DNA from: a virus
DNA length: 50,165 nucleotides
Virus record (IMG/VR): IMGVR_UViG_3300025781_000014
Location: 1 to 50,165 of that record
Strand: one strand, 5' to 3'
How positions within the stretch are numbered: the first letter of the stretch is position 1; each line of letters opens with the position of its first letter. Made by a program: the position numbers and the translations under genes. Below the pieces are notes generated by a model that was not told the origin of the DNA, made no database searches, and saw only the letters and a program-made list of their open reading frames with translations. This document shows positions 44,986 to 50,165 of the stretch, one piece after another.

Positions 44986-46957
44986 CCGGAGAGGAAAAAT
45001 CCGGGGTTTGTCCAGGATTGTTTATGGCTCGGTTGGCAGCAGTAAATCCACCAGCCAGTCGATTCACGGCCTTGGCCATGCCACCTGTGGTGGCCATGAC
45101 CCAGCCTTCTTGTCCTGGATGTTGCAGATCCAGTTGGCGCAGTATGTCCATCTTGATGTCGTGTAGTAGGGCCCAGGCTTCAAATGCAGCAGCCATGCCT
45201 TCAAGATTGCTTCTGGGACTGGTCAGGTATTCCACTATGTTGGCATACTTTCTAGGAGTCTGTGTGCGTTGCAACCATGGACCAAATCCGTTGACCAAGT
45301 CGTCAAAATCGGTACCCACTCTACTGTTGATATAGTCAATGCACAGTCTGGGCAAGTCTGTGATCTGTAGTGCTCTAAGTTCGGCTGGGTTGAATAGTCC
45401 ATCTATGGCCGAGCCCGATGCTGAATACACGTTACGCAGAGCCTGCACTAGATTGCGATTTGGACGCACATTTTCTTTGGCGTATACCGGTTCCAGCAAT
45501 AACAAACCGGGCACACGTTTAAAATCAATCGAGCCAATGGGTTCTTTGGGGGCACCAGGTTCGGCATAGCGTGTGTGCATGGCTATGCCCACTTCACTTT
45601 GTGCTATACGCTGTCCAATGTCGCTGGCGATGGGTATACGGTACGTGATGGCATTGGGCGTGAACACAAAATTACCAGCCTCTTCGTCAGGACGATCGGT
45701 ATACAATAGATCGCCTTGCACATAGCCACGGAAATCCTTGGGCAAACTTGCACTCAGCATGGGCCATAGTTTTTCATAGATGGGACCAAGATAGGCCACA
45801 CGTCCGGCCGGACGTCCTTGACGCTGGGCTTCTTGATCACGTTGTGCCAGCAAAGAGATGGCCTGCTTGGGACTGGTGAACAGGCCGTTGTAGCCTCGGG
45901 CTGTAAATCCGGCCACATCGGTCAGCACAAAGGTGCCATCGGGTTCGCGACCAAATACCAGGGCTGGTCGACCATCCCATTTGACTGTGGCTGTGCGTCC
46001 AGTATCAGCGGCTGTGTGTTTGACGATATCCATGGCTCGTTTGATGCCAGCACTGCCGTTGCGGAACACAAGATCTTCCAGATGCTCAATTCCTTTGGCA
46101 CGACCGCCTTGTACATCTGCTTCGATGATGATCTGCATGCCCTGATTCACGATACGATCTCGCAGACGTGCCAGAAAGTTCACATCACTGTATTCGATAT
46201 AAGGGTCGGAGTTGGCCGTTTCCATAAACGGAATGCCTTCGCGTTTCATGTGTTCGCGGAAGTCGGCCAATTTGGCATCGCGTTTGGGATCTCGTTCCAA
46301 GGCTTTCAATATAGTTTCTACATTACGTAGATCACTACGGGTAGCACGCGGATTTAACAACAGCTTGGCTGTCTTGTCTGGATCGTCGGTAATCAATTGG
46401 TTGGTAGCACGGTCGGCAATGCCATCGTTTTGATTCAGTTTATAGCCCATGCTTTTGGCTATCGAATTCATCATGACGTTGCGTTCACGACCTTTGTATT
46501 GGCTACCTGATCCGCCGCTGAGCACAAATCGGCCCCATGGTGGTTTTGGTAAAAATGTAAAATCTGTTTGCACATAGCCCTGATCAGGGCGTCCTGTGAT
46601 TGGAGTCCTGAAATGCACAATACTGCCAGTTTTTTTAACATACTCTTGAGGGTTCAGGTTGTGACTGACACACCATTGGGTCAATCGCTGTTGTAAGGCA
46701 TCTTTGGTTGTGTCACTTGAATCAAGATCTAGGTCGCCCGATGTGGGTTTTTTGCCAGTGGTGCCCAACCATTTTTCTGGATATCCTTCGGGGTGTTGCG
46801 AATCGGCTGTGTCAGGATCCAAGTCGCCGTGTAGATCAAGACCAGTCAACTGCTCCAGCCAATTGACTGTCGGATCAACATCGGCCTGATTGATACGCTG
46901 TGTGAGCGCACGACCGTCTGCATCTTTGAATACGTTGCCACCTTCGAATATATTCAT
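44981..46957 (-). CDS. fused nucleotidyltransferase / ligase-like protein, 658 aa
   Basis: N-terminal domain (about 55-135): LGTTGKKPTSGDLDL with Asp75 and Asp77, then YVQTDFTF (Asp132), the pattern of a polymerase-beta-type nucleotidyltransferase. C-terminal domain (about 320-640): KWDGRPALVFGR (Lys326, ligase motif I KxDG), YVQGDLLYT (motif III-like), GIAMHTRY, and QEGWVM followed by a Lys (motif IV/V-like). Together this suggests a two-activity nucleic-acid end-repair enzyme. Starts MNIFEGGNVF, like neighbouring probable virion proteins. I believe relatives are annotated as an uncharacterised family (perhaps DUF6267), unverified. Confidence 0.75.
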   Translation of the reverse strand: MNIFEGGNVFKDADGRALTQRINQADVDPTVNWLEQLTGLDLHGDLDPDTADSQHPEGYPEKWLGTTGKKPTSGDLDLDSSDTTKDALQQRLTQWCVSHNLNPQEYVKKTGSIVHFRTPITGRPDQGYVQTDFTFLPKPPWGRFVLSGGSGSQYKGRERNVMMNSIAKSMGYKLNQNDGIADRATNQLITDDPDKTAKLLLNPRATRSDLRNVETILKALERDPKRDAKLADFREHMKREGIPFMETANSDPYIEYSDVNFLARLRDRIVNQGMQIIIEADVQGGRAKGIEHLEDLVFRNGSAGIKRAMDIVKHTAADTGRTATVKWDGRPALVFGREPDGTFVLTDVAGFTARGYNGLFTSPKQAISLLAQRDQEAQRQGRPAGRVAYLGPIYEKLWPMLSASLPKDFRGYVQGDLLYTDRPDEEAGNFVFTPNAITYRIPIASDIGQRIAQSEVGIAMHTRYAEPGAPKEPIGSIDFKRVPGLLLLEPVYAKENVRPNRNLVQALRNVYSASGSAIDGLFNPAELRALQITDLPRLCIDYINSRVGTDFDDLVNGFGPWLQRTQTPRKYANIVEYLTSPRSNLEGMAAAFEAWALLHDIKMDILRQLDLQHPGQEGWVMATTGGMAKAVNRLAGGFTAANRAINNPGQTPDFSSPA

Positions 46958-47802
46958 CCTGTGATCCGTATGCCCATGTTTTGTCGAAGGAAATCGTCCA
47001 AGTCGGTATTGCCGGTCGTTCTGGCCTGGGTAATTCCGGCGGCTCGTGCCTGTCGTTTGAGATTGAGTTGTTGTATGGGATCCAGTTTGATAGAAGACTC
47101 GGTGTTGGCATCAGCACGGGTCTGTGGACTGTATTGTCCTTGACGAGCCTGGTCCTGAACCACATGGTTGGCGATCACGGCCGTACTCAAAAACTCAGCC
47201 ACCAATTTGGTCTGGGCTGGCAAATTGTTCTGCGTGGCTTCGATCTGGGTTATCAGCGACTCTAGCTTGTTTTTGACCTCAGCATTCTGCTCTAGCGCAT
47301 CCAGTGTGACAGTTCTGAGCTGTTGATTGGCCCAGGTGCGGAACAGTGTGGCATAATTGTCTCCGGCAGCGGCTTCTGAAATACCCTGTTTTTTCATCTG
47401 ACTCAGTATCTGTGCGTGGGCCGGATTGTTGGGATCCAGCGTTTGTCCACCTATACTGACCGGAGCCGAGCCAGCAGTGGAAGCCGAAGCCACAGGTGCG
47501 TTGGTTGTTGTGGGTTGTGCCTGGGCTTTTATAGTTGCAGCTGCGGATGGCCACTTGGCCACAGCATTATTGACCCATTGTTGGGCAGCCGGATTGGCGT
47601 GGAATTTGGCCGAGGCCTGTGCCATGCGTGTGGCATCGGTCTGCAATGGTGCTGTGGTTCCTGCATTTTGGCTGACTTTTTTTTGTAATTTGCCGGCGTA
47701 CTTGGCCGCCTGGGCATTTATTTTGTCTTGTTTGCTTTTGCCCAAGCCAAAGATTTCATTCAGTTGCGGCTTGCGCGATAGAGTCAGTTCATGAATTTGC
47801 AT
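46954..47802 (-). CDS. probable internal virion protein, 282 aa
   Basis: Starts MQIHELTLSRKPQLNEIFG, a short helical signal with E-L/I-E elements like T4 capsid-targeting sequences. The body is Ala/Gln/Thr-rich with low-complexity linkers (QAQPTTTNAPVASASTAGSA) and helical parts (LESLITQIEATQNNL). No family recognised. ATGA coupling to the ligase-like gene. Confidence 0.65.
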   Translation of the reverse strand: MQIHELTLSRKPQLNEIFGLGKSKQDKINAQAAKYAGKLQKKVSQNAGTTAPLQTDATRMAQASAKFHANPAAQQWVNNAVAKWPSAAATIKAQAQPTTTNAPVASASTAGSAPVSIGGQTLDPNNPAHAQILSQMKKQGISEAAAGDNYATLFRTWANQQLRTVTLDALEQNAEVKNKLESLITQIEATQNNLPAQTKLVAEFLSTAVIANHVVQDQARQGQYSPQTRADANTESSIKLDPIQQLNLKRQARAAGITQARTTGNTDLDDFLRQNMGIRITG

Positions 47803-48037
47803 CGGTGCGTCTCACGGTTCTGGTGAACTTGGCTGGATCTCTCAATCGTATGGCATTGATCAACTTGCGTTGTAGATTTTCGGCCTGCTCGCTGGTATAG
47901 CTGGAATCAATCTGTTCCAGCAAGCGTATGGCGCTGGCAATCACGTTGGCAGCACGATTTTCGATCACGTGACGGCTGTCTCGCTCGGCATAGAGATTTT
48001 CTAGTTCTTCCAGGATACTACGAGTTTTCTTTTGCAT
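47789..48037 (-). CDS. hypothetical phage protein, 82 aa
   Basis: All-helical (SILEELENLYAERDSRHVI, NVIASAIRLLEQIDSSY). I recall similar short proteins next to helicase or virion genes of T4-like cyanophages. Late box CATAAATA at 48060. Confidence 0.7.
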   Translation of the reverse strand: MQKKTRSILEELENLYAERDSRHVIENRAANVIASAIRLLEQIDSSYTSEQAENLQRKLINAIRLRDPAKFTRTVRRTDANS

Positions 48038-48059
48038 ATGGGGTCCAGGATCTTTTTAT

Positions 48060-48067
48060 TATTTATG
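48060..48067 (-). promoter_or_regulatory. late box CATAAATA
   Basis: CATAAATAAT, 22 nt before the 82-aa gene; separates the late virion block from the helicase gene upstream. Confidence 0.6.
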
Positions 48068-48091
48068 GATCACTGATCAATCGAGTCCCAA

Positions 48092-49489
48092 TCAACCAGT
48101 CTTGATCTTGCCCAGTAATTGTTTGAGTTTGGCACTTTGTATATCCACTGCGCCAACTGCGCTGTCTGGTTCAAACGGCACATCTGCGGCAGTCACTGTA
48201 CTCTTGGCACGGATACTGTCCATGAGGTTGCCACCCGGACGTTTGAAACTATTTTGTTCTTCCTCGCCAGGGTCTGTGATACGCATGGTTTCAATGTTGT
48301 AGTCTAGGTCAATCTTCATGCCCACACCAGTACTGCTACGAGATTTCATGCATTGTATCTGATACTTGCCACGTTCACGCATGGCTCGACTGGTAAAGAT
48401 ACCAAACACATTGTCAGCTGTGTTGATTTTACTGATACCACCCGATATATGACTGTGATCGAATTCCACTTCTTCCACGGCCGATCTATTCAACTGACTT
48501 GCTGTCACAAACAGCACATTGAGTTCCTTGGCCAGGTTACGCAATTCCTCACTCACATACTTGTCTTTGACAAATAGGTCATTGGGGCTGACTTTGGCAC
48601 TGACCGGCATCAAGAGATCCAGGTAGTCAACCATGACAAAGTCCACACGTATGCCAGTCTGCACCTGCACTTCTTTGATATAACTGCGGATATCGTTGAT
48701 GTTGCTCTGTGCCGGCAAGGCCTTGATTCTATACTGTCCGGCTTTTTTACTGACCAGCTTGACCTTGAGTTCGGTTTGGTCAATGTCCTTGCGGATCTCC
48801 TTGGTGCTCATGCCAGCCAGCATGGCATCGGTCCTGAGCGCACACAGTTCTTCGCTCAATTCTAGACTCACATACACACCACTCAGTCCCATCTGCAACC
48901 AGCTCAAGGCTATGTTCATCATGACAAGACTCTTGCCTGATCCCGATCCACCAGCAAATATATTGAGTTCACCTCTGCTGAATCCACCGTACAAGATACG
49001 ATCCATCTGCGGCCAGCCTGTGCTGACTTGTCCACCTGAATTAAAGTATCGATCAATCCTGGCTCTGGGATCGGCCCAGTAGTCTGTGCCCATGTCCTTG
49101 GTCAAACTGATCTGTACCGCGTCCTTGATCAGTTTTTCTACCGGATCGTACTCGCCTTTTTCCAGGAGATCGGCGCTTTTCAAGATCGCACGTTCCAGTT
49201 CTTGGCGTCTAGTAAACTGCTCAAACTCGGCCATGAACCATTCAAAATGCCCTTCGTTGAGGTCAGGCAAGTGTTCTAGCACGATTCCGGTACTGGCCGA
49301 AATCTGTGCCACTGTGGGCAAGGTTTTGTGTTGGTCGCTGTGGTCGGCGATGAACTGGGCTGCTGATCTTAGGCTTCTATCAAAGTTTTCCGGATTGTAG
49401 ATGTTTTGCACACGCACATAGCTTTCTGCGTCTTGCAACATCATTTCTAGGAACAGGCGTTGGACTTCAAGTCCGTAATCTTTAAGCAT
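48092..49489 (-). CDS. DnaB-family replicative helicase (T4 gp41-like)
   Basis: 465 aa, hexameric 5'-3' helicase of the phage replisome. N-terminal helical domain (FLEMMLQDAESYV), then RecA-fold: Walker A GGSGSGKS (180-187), Walker B VDFVMVDYLDLL, TASQLNRSA (H3-like) and the C-terminal arginine finger region GKYQIQCMKSRSS. C-terminal tail acidic/variable. Preceded by AAAGGAATCGC. Confidence 0.92.
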   Translation of the reverse strand: MLKDYGLEVQRLFLEMMLQDAESYVRVQNIYNPENFDRSLRSAAQFIADHSDQHKTLPTVAQISASTGIVLEHLPDLNEGHFEWFMAEFEQFTRRQELERAILKSADLLEKGEYDPVEKLIKDAVQISLTKDMGTDYWADPRARIDRYFNSGGQVSTGWPQMDRILYGGFSRGELNIFAGGSGSGKSLVMMNIALSWLQMGLSGVYVSLELSEELCALRTDAMLAGMSTKEIRKDIDQTELKVKLVSKKAGQYRIKALPAQSNINDIRSYIKEVQVQTGIRVDFVMVDYLDLLMPVSAKVSPNDLFVKDKYVSEELRNLAKELNVLFVTASQLNRSAVEEVEFDHSHISGGISKINTADNVFGIFTSRAMRERGKYQIQCMKSRSSTGVGMKIDLDYNIETMRITDPGEEEQNSFKRPGGNLMDSIRAKSTVTAADVPFEPDSAVGAVDIQSAKLKQLLGKIKTG

Positions 49490-49498
49490 GCGATTCCT

Positions 49499-50165
49499 TT
49501 AAATTAATTTATTTCTTTCTAATGCTGGTATGATTGATTTTTCAAAATAATGCCTATTACCCCGAGGTCCATGATGGCCCATCCATCCGTGTTGTTTAAA
49601 ATCTGCTGGCTCATTGACATTTAAATTAATAGAATAGTATCCATCCTGGAACAATATGTTGCGTGAATGAGATAAACAATGTGTTAATAAAAAATCTCCA
49701 ACAGATGAATTATCTTGATAAAAATCCACAGACAAATTCAATATTAAGTAGTTGGCATTTTTTGAATCTAACCAGGTATTTAATAAAAAAATATTACGCA
49801 TAGCTTGAGTTTGGGTCCATGTGCTGTCTTCATGTATAGCAAATTTTTTATCTACATGACTTGAAATATTTTCCATACCGTGATGACACAAAACATTGAA
49901 TGCATCGTCTTGCCAAGAAATAGGGTCAATCTTATGGCCGATTGTTGTTTTTTTATCATCTTTACTGACTACAGTTAGTCGGGGCAATGGCGGAACTCCA
50001 ATCAGGAAAAAATCTTTTTTCCAATCATATGAATTCTGCTCACTGATCATGACATGAACTACACTATCAAAACTATTTCCTGGCCAGGCATAATTAAAAA
50101 TTGTGTTCGTCGACAGTAGATTAGCTGTTAATCCCCAGAAAGAATCTTTGGCGTCTACGCAAAAA
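49499..50165 (-). CDS. SGNH/GDSL-hydrolase-like protein, 5' end beyond the window
   Basis: The frame is open to the window edge; the ATG at 50050 is internal. Upstream of it the frame reads CVDAKDSFWGLTANLL (block I-like, DS near the start) and YAWPGNSFDSVV, as in SGNH hydrolases; the C-terminal HGWMGHHGPRGNRHYFEK resembles the block V His region. Such enzymes deacetylate or deacylate sugars. AT-rich, like other acquired genes. Ends 9 nt upstream of the helicase gene. Confidence 0.72.
   Translation of the reverse strand, partial: FCVDAKDSFWGLTANLLSTNTIFNYAWPGNSFDSVVHVMISEQNSYDWKKDFFLIGVPPLPRLTVVSKDDKKTTIGHKIDPISWQDDAFNVLCHHGMENISSHVDKKFAIHEDSTWTQTQAMRNIFLLNTWLDSKNANYLILNLSVDFYQDNSSVGDFLLTHCLSHSRNILFQDGYYSINLNVNEPADFKQHGWMGHHGPRGNRHYFEKSIIPALERNKLI

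Noticed and set aside
47279-47794. frames in other registers of the 282-aa virion protein gene
   Set aside because: They lack starts with ribosome binding sites and overlap a well-coupled gene.
50012-50050. ATG at 50050 as the start of the last gene
   Set aside because: The same frame stays open to the window edge and encodes SGNH-like sequence upstream (KDSFWG, PGNS), so this ATG is internal.

Overview
This window looks like part of a large T4-like (tailed, contractile) phage genome. The evidence is a class Ia ribonucleotide reductase pair (nrdA, nrdB) with a glutaredoxin, a T4 gp30-type ATP-dependent DNA ligase, a T4 gp41-type DnaB-family helicase, a UvdE-type UV endonuclease, a PD-(D/E)XK exonuclease, an Hsp20, a PAAR baseplate-tip protein, several homing endonucleases, and late-promoter boxes of the form (N)TAAATA like those of T4-like cyanophages. 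Nearly all genes lie on the minus strand, packed with 1-4 nt stop/start overlaps. No tRNA, CRISPR array or insertion sequence was seen. The host is probably a Gram-negative, perhaps a betaproteobacterium (Burkholderiales): the OmpA-like gene carries a CWRNSAWTPA segment typical, from memory, of Burkholderiales OmpA. This host call is inference.

Layout, in window order. 0-4.7 kb: small early genes, a GT4 glycosyltransferase, a radical SAM protein with a beta-rich partner. 4.7-13.2 kb: an unknown 517-aa protein, ClpP, two exported proteins (one a lipoprotein), a fatty acid desaturase, a GNAT acetyltransferase, a GIY-YIG homing endonuclease and UvsE. 13.2-19.6 kb: a three-gene operon (2OG-oxygenase-like, amidinotransferase, unknown), two related glycosyltransferase-like proteins, a metallophosphoesterase, ClpS and Hsp20. 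19.6-28.8 kb: ribosomal protein bS21, ClpX, a four-helix membrane/coiled-coil protein, two methyltransferases, DNA ligase and a block of small early genes. 28.8-36.5 kb: baseplate/tail genes (PAAR), Sm-like protein, glutaredoxin, NrdB, a miniature homing-endonuclease remnant, NrdA, tail-fibre-like protein. 36.5-42 kb: exonuclease, sulfotransferase-like protein, an Fe-S assembly locus (iscU with intein, A-type carrier) invaded by mobile nucleases, and secreted host-like proteins. 42-50 kb: probable virion proteins, a fused nucleotidyltransferase/ligase-like protein, the replicative helicase and the 3' part of an SGNH-hydrolase-like gene.

Transcription signals are readable. At least five near-identical sigma70-type promoters (TTGACC, 17-bp spacer, TATAAT) drive small early genes, often with the -35 box overlapping the stop codon of the preceding gene. 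Late boxes precede homing endonucleases, plus-strand genes and virion genes. The three free-standing homing endonuclease genes all show CTAAATA, five bases, ATG, with no Shine-Dalgarno sequence.

The most unusual locus is 38.2-41.1 kb. A phage IscU is split by a 340-aa intein placed so that the active-site cysteine (Cys63) is the splice junction. The gene is flanked by an HNH and a Vsr-like endonuclease gene, and a 29-codon stub of a second, diverged iscU lies upstream. A complete phage-encoded ClpX/ClpP/ClpS set and a fused polymerase-beta-type nucleotidyltransferase plus ligase-like protein are the next most interesting items.
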